Shown here piece after piece: positions 7,407 through 14,410 of a stretch of DNA of 14,410 bases. Below the pieces are notes generated by a model. It ran no database searches, was not told where the DNA came from, and saw only the letters and a list, made by a program, of their open reading frames with translations. The stretch is from Bacteroidia bacterium. GTDB taxonomy: Bacteria; Bacteroidota; Bacteroidia; NS11-12g; UBA9320. Position numbers and translations under genes: made by a program. The number at the start of each line of letters is the position of its first letter. The stretch's first letter is position 1. The DNA lies in contig JAKMFK010000103.1 in NCBI GenBank assembly GCA_022425465.1, positions 1-14,410 of the forward strand, written 5' to 3'.

Positions 7407-7428
7407 TATTTAGCAAATATGCTAAATA
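7407..7428. repeat. Perfect 9-bp inverted repeat upstream of the permease
   Basis: TATTTAGCA (7407-7415) and its exact reverse complement TGCTAAATA (7420-7428) flank a 4-base loop. The repeat lies in the 60-nt gap between photolyase and permease, and the candidate permease -7 element falls inside it. In neither direction is it followed by a run of T, so it is a poor intrinsic terminator. A dimeric-repressor operator or a leader hairpin are the main options. Confidence 0.55.
7414..7421 (-). promoter_or_regulatory. Candidate -7 element for the permease gene
   Basis: On the minus strand CATATTTG matches TAnnTTTG at 5 of 6 fixed positions and is followed by C. It ends 17 nt before the ATG at 7396, giving a short leader, and lies wholly within the 22-bp inverted repeat at 7407-7428. 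Confidence 0.35.
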
Positions 7429-7456
7429 ATTGCTGAACAGAATGTGAATTATGTGA

Positions 7457-8752
7457 TTATTGGTTATCCAATGCCTCTTTATATACCTTAAGACAAAGTT
7501 CTCGTGCTTCCTTATGATTTACAATTTCATCGACATATTGGTCCGTACCCCATTCAGGTACCCATTTTTTGATGTAGGTATGGTCTTTGTCAAATTTTTC
7601 AATCTGTGTGTAGGGGTTGAAGATTCTAAAATAGGGAGCAGCATCCACACCAGAGCCAGATGCCCATTGCCAGCCACCGTTGTTGCTAGCTAAATCAAAA
7701 TCCAATAGCTTTTGGGCAAAATAGGCTTCTCCCCATCGCCAATCAATAAGCAAGTGTTTAGTCAAAAAACTTGCTACAACCATGCGAACTCGATTGTGCA
7801 TAAATCCTGTTGCATTCAATTCTCTCATACCAGCATCCACAAGACCGTATCCTGTTTTGCCTTGACACCAGGCTTCGAAGTGCTCTTGTGAGTTTTTCCA
7901 AGATATCGCATCGTATTTGGGTCGGAAGCTACCTTCTTTAACATGCGGAAAGTGGTATAAAATTTGGCTGTAAAAATCTCGCCATATCAGTTCGTTTAAC
8001 CAGGATTCACTGAGAGATTTACCCTTGCGAACTTTTTCTCGAATACTGATTGTACCAAATCGAAAGTGAACAGATAATTTTGATGTACCATCAATACCAG
8101 GGAAGTTTCTTTTTGAACCATAATTTTTAATAATACCTACTTGGGTGGTTATGCTTGGAAAATCCATTGTGTTTGGCACAAATCCCATTTGTTCAAGGCC
8201 TATATTTTCAGTTGGTGCTGATTTTATAAAGTGATTGAAGTACTTTTCATTTTCATAGGAGGTAATATCTTTATCCGTGAGAGTAGACTTCCACTTCCGA
8301 TTGTAGGGAGTATATACCACATATGGGTCTCCATCGTCTTTTGTTATTTCATCTTCTTCAAAAATGACATGGTCTTTGTAGGCATGAAATAGAATATTAT
8401 TTGATTTTAATAATTCAGCGATTTTATCATCCCTCTCTCTTGCGTAGGGTTCGTAGTCTTTATTGGTGAAAACAGCTTCGGGTTTTAAATCTTCAATAAT
8501 AGTTTGCCATATTTCTTCAGGATATCCATAATAAATTTTCAAGTCACTACCCAAATCCAATAACTGTTCTTGTAGATTCACTAATTGGTTATAGATAAAT
8601 GTGACTCTTGCATCGTCTTTGTCGGCTAATTTATCTAAAATGTTTTTGTCGAAAATAAATATGCATTGCACATCTTGGTACTCACTTAATGCATGATAAA
8701 GTGCGGCATTATCGTGAAGCCTTAAGTCTCTTCTAAACCAGTGTATGACCAT
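7457..8752 (-). CDS. phr: Deoxyribodipyrimidine photolyase, class I (CPD photolyase type)
   Basis: A 431-residue FAD enzyme that splits UV-induced pyrimidine dimers in DNA using blue light. Seen: the N-terminal antenna-binding alpha/beta domain starting VIHWFRRDLRLHDNAAL (2-18), then the helical FAD domain with LSVHFRFGTISIRE (226-239), LNELIWRDFY (252-261), GKTGYGLVDAGMREL (298-312), GFMHNRVRMVVASFL (316-330) and NNGGWQWASGSGVDAAPYF (357-375). By alignment from memory with E. coli PhrB, Asn357 is the flavin-facing Asn, Trp361, Trp338 and Trp285 form the electron-transfer triad, and Trp257 is the dimer-stacking residue. All are intact, which favours a repair enzyme over a plant-like cryptochrome, which has Asp at the Asn position. 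The ATG is 2 nt from the stop of the upstream SDR gene, so the two are translationally linked. The antenna cofactor cannot be read from the sequence. Confidence 0.94.
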   Translation of the reverse strand: MVIHWFRRDLRLHDNAALYHALSEYQDVQCIFIFDKNILDKLADKDDARVTFIYNQLVNLQEQLLDLGSDLKIYYGYPEEIWQTIIEDLKPEAVFTNKDYEPYARERDDKIAELLKSNNILFHAYKDHVIFEEDEITKDDGDPYVVYTPYNRKWKSTLTDKDITSYENEKYFNHFIKSAPTENIGLEQMGFVPNTMDFPSITTQVGIIKNYGSKRNFPGIDGTSKLSVHFRFGTISIREKVRKGKSLSESWLNELIWRDFYSQILYHFPHVKEGSFRPKYDAISWKNSQEHFEAWCQGKTGYGLVDAGMRELNATGFMHNRVRMVVASFLTKHLLIDWRWGEAYFAQKLLDFDLASNNGGWQWASGSGVDAAPYFRIFNPYTQIEKFDKDHTYIKKWVPEWGTDQYVDEIVNHKEARELCLKVYKEALDNQ

Positions 8753-8754
8753 AG

Positions 8755-9642
8755 TTAAAGTGATTGAATTGCTTGTTCTATTCCAGTATATTGATGAACA
8801 TCAAAAGATGCTAGCCTAGGAGAGGTAACCCGATAACTATTGAGTAATGTAGCTGATGCTTCTCCGAGAACTATTTTTAAAAGAAATGCAGGTACGTTGG
8901 GCAAAAAGTTGGTTCTACCCGATTTCCGAGCAATACATTTCATAAGGGTATTCATTTGGAAAGGTTCTTTCCCTACAGCATTGTAGGTATCGGGCGTAAT
9001 ATTACCAAGTAAAATTTGGTGAATAAGGTGAGCAAATTCGAGATGATGAGTATATCCAGCCCACATTTGCCCATTTCCGAATGCTGATAATAGGTTAAAT
9101 CTTGCTAATCTTGCGAGTATGGGATAAACACCACCATTTATACTCATATAAAGACCTATTCTTAGTATAGATTTTTTAGTGTTTGGGTTAAGGTTTTGGG
9201 TAGCCGATTCCCATTCATAACACAAGTTTCCCATGAAGTCGTTTCCTTTTGGTGATTCCTCCGTAAGTATACTTTCATTACTATTGCCATAGTATCCCAT
9301 AGCACTTGCTTGGATAAAGTGTTTGATTGGAAGCTTTTTATCGTTGATAGTGTCTATCAATAGTTTAGTAGCGTTCACTCTTGAATAGGTTAATTCTTTT
9401 TTTCTGGATTTCGTCCATCGTCCACCAATAATTGAACTGCCAGCGAGATTGATGACAATGTCCACATTTTCGAAAGCATCAGGATCAATCGTTTTATCTT
9501 CAAGATTCCAATAAAAAGCGTTTTTATCTTTTTGGGTAGGCTTTCTAGTCAGGATTCGAACTAAATATCCCAATTGGGTGAAATATGTTTTTAAATCAGA
9601 ACCGATAAGTCCTGATCCACCGCTAATAAGGATAGTTTGCAT
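8755..9642 (-). CDS. TIGR01777/YfcH-type SDR epimerase-like protein
   Basis: A 295-residue extended short-chain dehydrogenase-like protein of the TIGR01777 family (E. coli YfcH, human SDR39U1). Seen, numbered from the ATG at 9642: ILISGGSGLIGSDL (4-17), the Rossmann NAD(P)-binding GxxGxxG, then VDIVINLAGSSI, the family segment ASAMGYYGNSNESILTEESP near residue 115, and DFMGNLCYEWE. In the last segment the usual SDR YxxxK lysine is replaced, as is normal in this family. The C-terminus has the DUF1731 domain (PAFLLKIVLGEASATLLNS, RVTSPRLASF). The reaction and substrate are unknown for the family. The frame stays open to a TTG at 9693, but the ATG at 9642 puts the Rossmann strand at the usual position and is preferred. 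It is the first gene of the SDR-photolyase pair. Confidence 0.88.
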   Translation of the reverse strand: MQTILISGGSGLIGSDLKTYFTQLGYLVRILTRKPTQKDKNAFYWNLEDKTIDPDAFENVDIVINLAGSSIIGGRWTKSRKKELTYSRVNATKLLIDTINDKKLPIKHFIQASAMGYYGNSNESILTEESPKGNDFMGNLCYEWESATQNLNPNTKKSILRIGLYMSINGGVYPILARLARFNLLSAFGNGQMWAGYTHHLEFAHLIHQILLGNITPDTYNAVGKEPFQMNTLMKCIARKSGRTNFLPNVPAFLLKIVLGEASATLLNSYRVTSPRLASFDVHQYTGIEQAIQSL

Positions 9643-9708
9643 GTGATTATAACCATTGTAAGAATTGATTTGTTTGTAAAATTCATTCGTCAATTAGTGA
9701 TTTTTATA

Positions 9709-9716
9709 GACATTTG
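9709..9716 (+). promoter_or_regulatory. Candidate -7 element for the acyl operon
   Basis: GACATTTG matches TAnnTTTG at 5 of 6 fixed positions, is followed by C, and ends 5 nt before the GTG start at 9722. The ATTTGCTG stretch and the GAAAGTG around the start are the same as at the hydrolase gene near 1536-1555. No -33 TTG is visible. Confidence 0.4.
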
Positions 9717-9721
9717 CTGAA

Positions 9722-10129
9722 GTGAAAGTGACTTCAATACGTATACGAGGATATCATTGTGATGCATATGGACATGTGAATAATGCTCGATTCCTGGAAT
9801 TACTTGAAGAAGCTCGATGGAAGTTCTTAGAACCAGCAGTTCAAGATCGTTTTTTTGAAACAGAAAAACTGTTGTTTGTTGTGGTGAATATCAATATTGC
9901 TTTCAAAAGACCTTTATTACCTCACCAGTTGATTCACATTCATATCAAAGATCTGGTTTATAATAATCGAAGTGTTTCTATGATTCAAGAGATCATTGAT
10001 GACAAATCTTCTGTGGTTTGTTCAAGGGCAGAAATTCAATTTGTATTGCTTGATTCAATTACTCAAAAACCTGTTCCAATATCGGATAAGATAAAAGCTA
10101 AATTCAAACAATTACTTACCGATGATTAA
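9722..10129 (+). CDS. Hotdog-fold acyl-CoA thioesterase, YbgC/FadM-like
   Basis: A 135-residue 4HBT-type hotdog thioesterase, expected to hydrolyse an acyl-CoA or acyl-ACP thioester in the cytoplasm. Seen: HCDAYGHVNNARFLELLEEAR (12-32, core Asp14 and His18), the family motif DxxGHVNNxxY with Phe at the Tyr position, followed by the long central helix. IAFKRPLLPHQ and IHIHIKD form later strands, and the C-terminal KPVPISDKIK is the usual ending. Length is normal. The start is GTG at 9722; a second in-frame GTG two codons later is possible. It is the first gene of a plus-strand operon: its last 8 bases overlap the start of the acyltransferase gene, a sign of translational coupling. Substrate chain length cannot be judged. 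Confidence 0.88.
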   Translation: MKVTSIRIRGYHCDAYGHVNNARFLELLEEARWKFLEPAVQDRFFETEKLLFVVVNINIAFKRPLLPHQLIHIHIKDLVYNNRSVSMIQEIIDDKSSVVCSRAEIQFVLLDSITQKPVPISDKIKAKFKQLLTDD

Positions 10130-10670
10130 GAAAATTTCAAGGTGGATATTTGAGGATGTATGGGGATGGAGCGTTTCTGGCAGTATGCCAAAACTTCCCA
10201 AGTATCTTTTAGTAGTAGCTCCTCATACCAGTAATTGGGATTTTTTAGTTGGCTTGTTATATAGAGCAATTACAGATGATTTTAATCCAAAGTATGTAGG
10301 AAAAAAAGAGTTGTTTGTGTGGCCAATTGGCTATTTGTTTCGTGCCTTAGGAGGATACCCTGTTGAACGATCAAAAAACATGAATTTTGTGGATACTATG
10401 GTGTCAGTATATAATTCGAATGAAGAATTTATTACAACTATAACTCCTGAAGGCACAAGGAAATACAATGAAAAATGGAAGACAGGCTTTTATTATATTG
10501 CTAAAAAAGCCAATATACCTATAGTGAGAATTGGTTTTGATTTCAAAAAGAAAATCATTGAAATTAATGAACCCGAGTATATCACAAAAGGGGTAGATGA
10601 GACTATCAAAGCATACAAAAATTATTTTAAACAATTTGAAGGTAAAAATCCAAAGGACGGAGTAAGATGA
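10122..10670 (+). CDS. Short lysophospholipid acyltransferase-like protein (PlsC family)
   Basis: A 182-residue member of the LPLAT/PlsC acyltransferase superfamily, which moves an acyl chain from acyl-CoA or acyl-ACP to a lysophospholipid or similar alcohol at the membrane. Seen: the catalytic HX4D motif HTSNWD (35-40), block II KKELFVWPIGYLFRALGGYP (61-80) with Arg83 just after, block III PEGTR (109-113), and IPIVRIGFDF (132-141). All four blocks of the family are present. It is shorter than PlsC proper (about 240 residues) and has no N-terminal transmembrane helix, as in a compact subgroup common in Bacteroidota. It overlaps the preceding thioesterase gene by 8 nt and the next one by an ATGA. 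Its acceptor may not be lysophosphatidate; a role in ornithine-, glycine- or amino-lipid synthesis is an open alternative. Confidence 0.87.
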   Translation: MIKKISRWIFEDVWGWSVSGSMPKLPKYLLVVAPHTSNWDFLVGLLYRAITDDFNPKYVGKKELFVWPIGYLFRALGGYPVERSKNMNFVDTMVSVYNSNEEFITTITPEGTRKYNEKWKTGFYYIAKKANIPIVRIGFDFKKKIIEINEPEYITKGVDETIKAYKNYFKQFEGKNPKDGVR

Positions 10671-11098
10671 AGCGAATGAAAATTGAAATGCCTAGCCAAT
10701 GGCAATATTCCACAGCGATTGAAGTTAGAGTATCTGACTTAAACTATGGAAATCATATGGGAAATCAACAGTTTTTAGCATATGCTCAAGAGGCAAGGGT
10801 TAGGTTTTTGGCTGAGAATGGGTTTACAGAATTAGATTTTGGTGGGGTGTCATTAATACAAGCAGATGCGGCCATAACCTACTCATGTGAAGGACGTTTG
10901 GGAGATCAAGTTCAAATTGATATTGCAACCGAAGTTACGGGTAGATCTTCATTTAATGTATTTTATCAATTCACCAATTTAACTCAAGGCAAGCACATGG
11001 CAAATATTAGAACAGCTCTAATAAGTTATGATTACGAAAAAAATAGACCAACTGCGTTGTCCAGTATGGCTCTTTCTTCTCCTATACTCAAGAAATAA
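10667..11098 (+). CDS. Second hotdog-fold thioesterase
   Basis: A 143-residue hotdog protein of the 4HBT type, different from the first thioesterase in this operon. Seen: EVRVSDLNYGNHMGNQQFLA (19-38), a version of the catalytic loop with Asp24 and His30 where an extra residue pushes the His later than in the DxxGH form, then YAQEARVRFLAENG for the central helix. GVSLIQADAAITYSCEGRLGD and DIATEVTGRSSFNVFYQF form the sheet. The NYGNHMGN form is a recognised thioesterase subfamily. The ATG overlaps the stop of the acyltransferase gene (ATGA). With the upstream pair it makes a coupled three-gene acyl unit. A second in-frame ATG (codon 4) is possible. Confidence 0.85.
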   Translation: MKRMKIEMPSQWQYSTAIEVRVSDLNYGNHMGNQQFLAYAQEARVRFLAENGFTELDFGGVSLIQADAAITYSCEGRLGDQVQIDIATEVTGRSSFNVFYQFTNLTQGKHMANIRTALISYDYEKNRPTALSSMALSSPILKK

Positions 11099-11122
11099 AC
11101 TTTAAATTAAAAACCTAGTTGA

Positions 11123-11746
11123 ATGACGATGATTTGGATTAGTTTTTTATCAAATATTTTAATTCTTGGTACGGCTCTTTTTCTTTTGAAATTACACAAA
11201 AGTCAGATGAGTTCTAATCAATTTATTTGGTTTATTTTATTGACAGGAATCTCCTCTGGTGTTGCTGCTTTTGGTCATCTCCCTTTGTTGGAGAAAGGGT
11301 TAGCAAATTCTCTGCTGTTTGTTTCTAGAATTTTAAGCTTGTGGTCCATCTATTTTTTTACCAATGGGAGTATAGATTTTGCTCGGTTTCATAAAAATAA
11401 AATGATTCGAATTACCAATTCGATCCTATTCCTTGCTATGATTTTGGTTTTAGTTTGGAATAACCAATTTCTACCCGTAATGATTTATGGGATAGTAGGT
11501 TTTATGGGGATTGGTTTAAGTGCGTACTTTTCTGACATTAATAACGTTAGTGAACCAAAATACTATGTGGTGAGAGGGATTAGCGTACTCTCTTTTTCTG
11601 CGTTGGTATTTGCCTTATTCAAGGAAAATTATCATTTTTTGGCTATAAATATCAGCCATATTTTGGTGAGTTTTAGTCTGATATTATTCTCAAGAGGTTT
11701 TGTGGGGTTGAATCTACAAGATGAACAAATTAATTCTCAATCTTAG
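11123..11746 (+). CDS. Seven-helix membrane protein of unknown function
   Basis: A 207-residue integral inner-membrane protein that I do not recognise with confidence. Hydrophobic segments lie at about residues 4-23, 32-52, 61-80, 98-113, 117-135, 149-166 and 172-192, giving seven predicted helices. Positions that may matter are the GHLP after helix 2 and the SHILVSFSLILFSRGF in helix 7. The short soluble tail is polar. There is no signal peptide beyond the first helix and no cofactor motif. The architecture is like uncharacterised seven-helix DUF proteins common in Bacteroidota, but I cannot name one. It begins 24 nt after the thioesterase stop on the same strand, so it is probably the last gene of the acyl operon. 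Its last 17 bases overlap the end of the giant gene on the other strand. A second in-frame ATG at codon 3 is an alternative start. Confidence 0.72.
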   Translation: MTMIWISFLSNILILGTALFLLKLHKSQMSSNQFIWFILLTGISSGVAAFGHLPLLEKGLANSLLFVSRILSLWSIYFFTNGSIDFARFHKNKMIRITNSILFLAMILVLVWNNQFLPVMIYGIVGFMGIGLSAYFSDINNVSEPKYYVVRGISVLSFSALVFALFKENYHFLAINISHILVSFSLILFSRGFVGLNLQDEQINSQS

Positions 11747-14410
11747 ACAAGAACAACCCGACAGTCCTTGGACTAGCAGGGCGAATTCTGAATTTTCCTT
11801 TGCTCATCTTTGGTCCCTGTGTCTTGATGATATCATTAAATGTTTTATCGGTACTCGCTACGCTTAGAGCTCCCATGTAGTAGTCAATGTAAAACCAATC
11901 ATACTTGCTGGCCTCTATATATAGGGTGAATTTTGTGCTACTTCTCCGCTTGGTAATAGCCATTCTTGATTTGAGTACTTTATTTACCTGATTGCCACTA
12001 ATTGTTGCGATGTGTATGGGGTCAAGACTAATAAACTGTCTTTTGAATGCATCATAATGAAGACTTGTTTTCGTAAATAGGAAATGGGCAGGAACATCAC
12101 TTGGAAGCTTTATCTTTCCTGATGCTGCCACATAATCAAGAGCTTTTTTGAGTTTTGAATCATCTAAAAATTCTGCAAGAGCTTTTTCTACAAAAGGGTT
12201 ATTGTTATCTGCAGATTCATTGTCATTTTCATTGATTACCTCGACCATTCGTTTGTAGCAGTCTTCCGGTAGTATAAGATTAAGTGCCATTAAAGATTGA
12301 ATTACAAATGTGGAGTCGCTGTATTCTTTAAGTATATTGCCAGCTAATTGAGCGTTAAAATTAGGGCCTTGATTAAGATCAAAATTAATCTTGCCCTCAC
12401 TGTAAACTTCTTTTTTAGCCTCATTAAAAGCTAAATAGCTCCCACGAGGTGAACCTTCGAGAAGCTTCATTGAATCACCTACAAAAAAGGTCTTTTTAGA
12501 CTCATCGTAATAAAAAATACCGGTGTCTGATGTAAGTTCTAAATCAGCATAGCTTCGTTTAAAATTGAATAGTGTAGGATAGATGTGTGTACTATCATTA
12601 GCAATATTTATCGAGGCATACATCTTTCGTCTGTCCTCATTGAATATTTCTGTTGCAGGTATGATGACATTTTCAGGATTAGGTTGTCCTGAATACCTAA
12701 TCCATCTGCTTGGGTAATAGGTGAATGAGTGCTGTGGTTTTACATAACCATTGAAGAAAATGTGGCGTTGATTACTATATAATTCTGTTTTGCCTTTGTA
12801 TGCAATTTTAGGACTTAAGAAAAAGGATGATGAATCACTAATGTAACCTTTGGCAATAATAGAGGTGTCACCCTTGCCCTTAACTCTAATCTTATTGAAC
12901 TTTATAATTTGATGTGTTTGGTGTTTGTCTTTGAATTCATAGGATGCAGATCCATTTAGAGCATATCTCCCTTCAATTTTGATATCTCCATCATAAAGTT
13001 GGTGGTATTTTTGAGCTCTTGATGCCAAAATGCGTGATTTTTTGAGTCTTTGAATGTTAGCATTTTCGTGAATATCTACTTTGTTTTCAAACGGATAAAT
13101 ACGACTGTCAGCAACATCAATAAATGGAACTTCTTTTGCGTAAATTATTCCTTTGTTTATATCGAATAGAGCATTTGTACTTTCAAATTTTAAACCTTCT
13201 TGATCGTATTTATTGCTAACAAAATAAGATTTACTTTGCAAAAGTTGAGGTCCTTTGTTGAACTCAATAGTGTTATTAGCCATGTCCCATACAAATTCAT
13301 CCATTGATGTAGCGAATTGATTAAAGGGTAACTGAGTGAAATCGCCAATATTATTAGATTTAAAATCACCAATTTGCTTTGTGAAATCAATGTGAGAATT
13401 TAAGTTATCTGATGAAAAAGCAATCTTACTTTGATCAAGGGCGTTAATTTGAACATCAGATACGAGGGCATTTACCTCGTTAGGTTTGAATTTCATATCA
13501 GATGATTTTAAGCTAGCCTTATCCCATACCAACGATCCATTTCCTGCCAACTGTTGACTGGTTTGAACAAGATTGCCTGAGAATTGCTGATTATCCCTTA
13601 AAACAGTTACCTCATGGTTATTAGTGTAGATATACATTGAATCACGATTTGGAAGCCATTTTGTAGTAACTTCTTTAGCATATAGATTCGGGTATTTCTC
13701 ATTTTCATTAATGGTGTAAGATTCAGCCTCAGTTGTGGTGTAATCTGGCGTCATTAAAATATCTTGAGATTCAATAATTGCTCCTTCGTATTCAATTTTT
13801 CCTTTAGCTGTAAAACCCTCTTCACTTAGACGAATATCGATATTACCATGCCCTTTGCCATCATACATAGGATATCCTCCAGGGGGATTTGTTCGTTCAA
13901 AACCCAGTGAGTAATCATCCATGATTTTTGCTTCAAAATCAAAGTCAGGAATAATACCACCGGCTACGAAAGTTCCTGGAAAGCTGAGCCCCTCAGTGGT
14001 GAAGTTATCAAGATTTTCAATGGTAAAAGGATCTACCTCAAAACGAAACCGATCCTTGTCGTATACCCCTCCGAAAATAGTGGGTTTATCATAGGCAATA
14101 ATTGACCCCTTATTACTAGTAAATCGGGGATATTCAGGATAATTTTTAAGCCCAGATTTATTGGTTGATTTATCAATTTCAAGGGTGCCGTTAATGTCTC
14201 TTAAAACAGATTTTACAGCTACTAGCCCAGGTTTACCAGATAAGTCTTTTGTGAATATGACCATCTTGGTAATGTTATCAGATGAGATATCAAAATTGAA
14301 GTAATCAAATTCAAATTTATCGGAATAAAAATCAAATTTTCCAGCGGTCAGTCGACCACCAAACTCCATGCGGCGTTTGTTTTTTAGAATGACTGTTTGT
14401 TCATGTGGGA
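11730..14410 (-). CDS. Giant beta-rich protein, N-terminus outside window (partial)
   Basis: At least 892 residues of a large protein that I do not recognise. The ATG at 14369 is probably internal: the frame stays open through the 13 codons up to the window edge, and the sequence is already in patterned beta structure there (FGGRLTAGKFDFYSDKFEFD). Counting from that Met, residues 1-690 alternate short polar and hydrophobic strands with many Gly, Asp and Asn turns. Patterns recur, such as FTAKGKIEYEGAIIESQDI (186-204) and GNGSLVWDKASLKSSDMKF (277-295). A relatively conserved-looking block runs VPFIDVADSRIYPF (414-427) through FFLSPKIAYKG (516-526). Residues 690-755 look helical and acidic, and strands return to the end. 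There is one Cys. This composition suggests an exported or periplasmic beta protein, possibly like the LptA/OstA or AsmA/TamB classes, but that is a weak inference. It is convergent with the membrane protein gene. Confidence 0.8.
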   Translation of the reverse strand, partial: PHEQTVILKNKRRMEFGGRLTAGKFDFYSDKFEFDYFNFDISSDNITKMVIFTKDLSGKPGLVAVKSVLRDINGTLEIDKSTNKSGLKNYPEYPRFTSNKGSIIAYDKPTIFGGVYDKDRFRFEVDPFTIENLDNFTTEGLSFPGTFVAGGIIPDFDFEAKIMDDYSLGFERTNPPGGYPMYDGKGHGNIDIRLSEEGFTAKGKIEYEGAIIESQDILMTPDYTTTEAESYTINENEKYPNLYAKEVTTKWLPNRDSMYIYTNNHEVTVLRDNQQFSGNLVQTSQQLAGNGSLVWDKASLKSSDMKFKPNEVNALVSDVQINALDQSKIAFSSDNLNSHIDFTKQIGDFKSNNIGDFTQLPFNQFATSMDEFVWDMANNTIEFNKGPQLLQSKSYFVSNKYDQEGLKFESTNALFDINKGIIYAKEVPFIDVADSRIYPFENKVDIHENANIQRLKKSRILASRAQKYHQLYDGDIKIEGRYALNGSASYEFKDKHQTHQIIKFNKIRVKGKGDTSIIAKGYISDSSSFFLSPKIAYKGKTELYSNQRHIFFNGYVKPQHSFTYYPSRWIRYSGQPNPENVIIPATEIFNEDRRKMYASINIANDSTHIYPTLFNFKRSYADLELTSDTGIFYYDESKKTFFVGDSMKLLEGSPRGSYLAFNEAKKEVYSEGKINFDLNQGPNFNAQLAGNILKEYSDSTFVIQSLMALNLILPEDCYKRMVEVINENDNESADNNNPFVEKALAEFLDDSKLKKALDYVAASGKIKLPSDVPAHFLFTKTSLHYDAFKRQFISLDPIHIATISGNQVNKVLKSRMAITKRRSSTKFTLYIEASKYDWFYIDYYMGALSVASTDKTFNDIIKTQGPKMSKGKFRIRPASPRTVGLFLSKIEN

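Noticed and set aside
7407..7428. Intrinsic terminator of the photolyase gene
   Set aside because: The hairpin arms are AT-rich and no T-run follows on either strand.
7457..8752. Signalling cryptochrome instead of photolyase
   Set aside because: The flavin-facing Asn, the Trp triad and the dimer-stacking Trp all look intact, and the NNGGWQWASGSG region is of the repair-enzyme type.
9643..9693. 17-codon N-terminal extension of the SDR protein from a TTG at 9693
   Set aside because: The Rossmann GxxGxxG is at the usual distance from the ATG at 9642, and the extension has no family-like residues.
14367..14369. ATG at 14369 as the true start of the giant protein
   Set aside because: The frame stays open to the window edge, and the sequence at that Met is already mid-domain, with no signal peptide.
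1..14410. Mobile element, phage, CRISPR or RNA gene
   Set aside because: No transposase or integrase, no regular direct-repeat array, no tRNA or rRNA signature, and no compositional break was seen. All genes are typical chromosomal Bacteroidota genes.

Overview
The window reads as an ordinary, gene-dense stretch of chromosome from a member of the Bacteroidota, most likely a marine Cytophagales-type bacterium (inference). The support is AT-rich coding sequence, no clear Shine-Dalgarno sites, several promoter -7 elements of the Bacteroidota type (TAnnTTTG), a lipoprotein with an acidic stretch after the lipobox Cys, a stand-alone MnmD methyltransferase, an SLC12-like permease and a very large unrecognised beta-rich protein. 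I see no rRNA, tRNA, mobile element, CRISPR array or phage gene. No gap between genes exceeds about 110 bases.

Layout. Positions 31-1440 (-) hold a CCA-adding tRNA nucleotidyltransferase with an HD domain, divergent from a PhnP-like metallo-beta-lactamase-fold hydrolase (1547-2311, +). This runs tail-to-tail into murB (2308-3315, -), which is divergent from a small cytochrome-c-like lipoprotein (3379-3747, +). That gene abuts mnmD (3749-4396, -), which is divergent from a Dpm1-like family 2 glycosyltransferase (4438-5163, +). The glycosyltransferase converges on a minus-strand group: a TIGR01777/YfcH-type SDR protein (9642-8755), a class I DNA photolyase (8752-7457) and an SLC12-like permease (7396-5171). 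Divergent from that group is a plus-strand acyl-metabolism operon: hotdog thioesterase, short lysophospholipid-acyltransferase-like protein, second hotdog thioesterase, then a seven-helix membrane protein (9722-11746). It ends overlapping a giant beta-rich protein on the minus strand (11730 to beyond 14410), whose N-terminus lies outside the window.

How the genes fit together. CCA-adding enzyme and MnmD both act on tRNA, MurB acts in peptidoglycan precursor synthesis, and the glycosyltransferase probably makes a polyprenyl-phosphate sugar or a glycan. The two thioesterases and the acyltransferase are translationally coupled and probably act on one lipid or acyl-thioester pool. The SDR protein and photolyase are two bases apart and surely co-transcribed.

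The most interesting signals are regulatory or architectural. Six gene starts have a -7-like element ending only 4-7 nt before the start codon, usually followed by C (TTTGC), which predicts leaderless mRNAs, some with GTG or TTG starts. Two perfect inverted repeats sit on top of predicted promoters. All four convergent gene pairs overlap or are separated by at most 7 nt. I did not find convincing evidence of a new multi-gene system. The best protein leads are the giant beta-rich protein, the CX4CH lipoprotein and the thioesterase-acyltransferase-thioesterase-membrane-protein operon.
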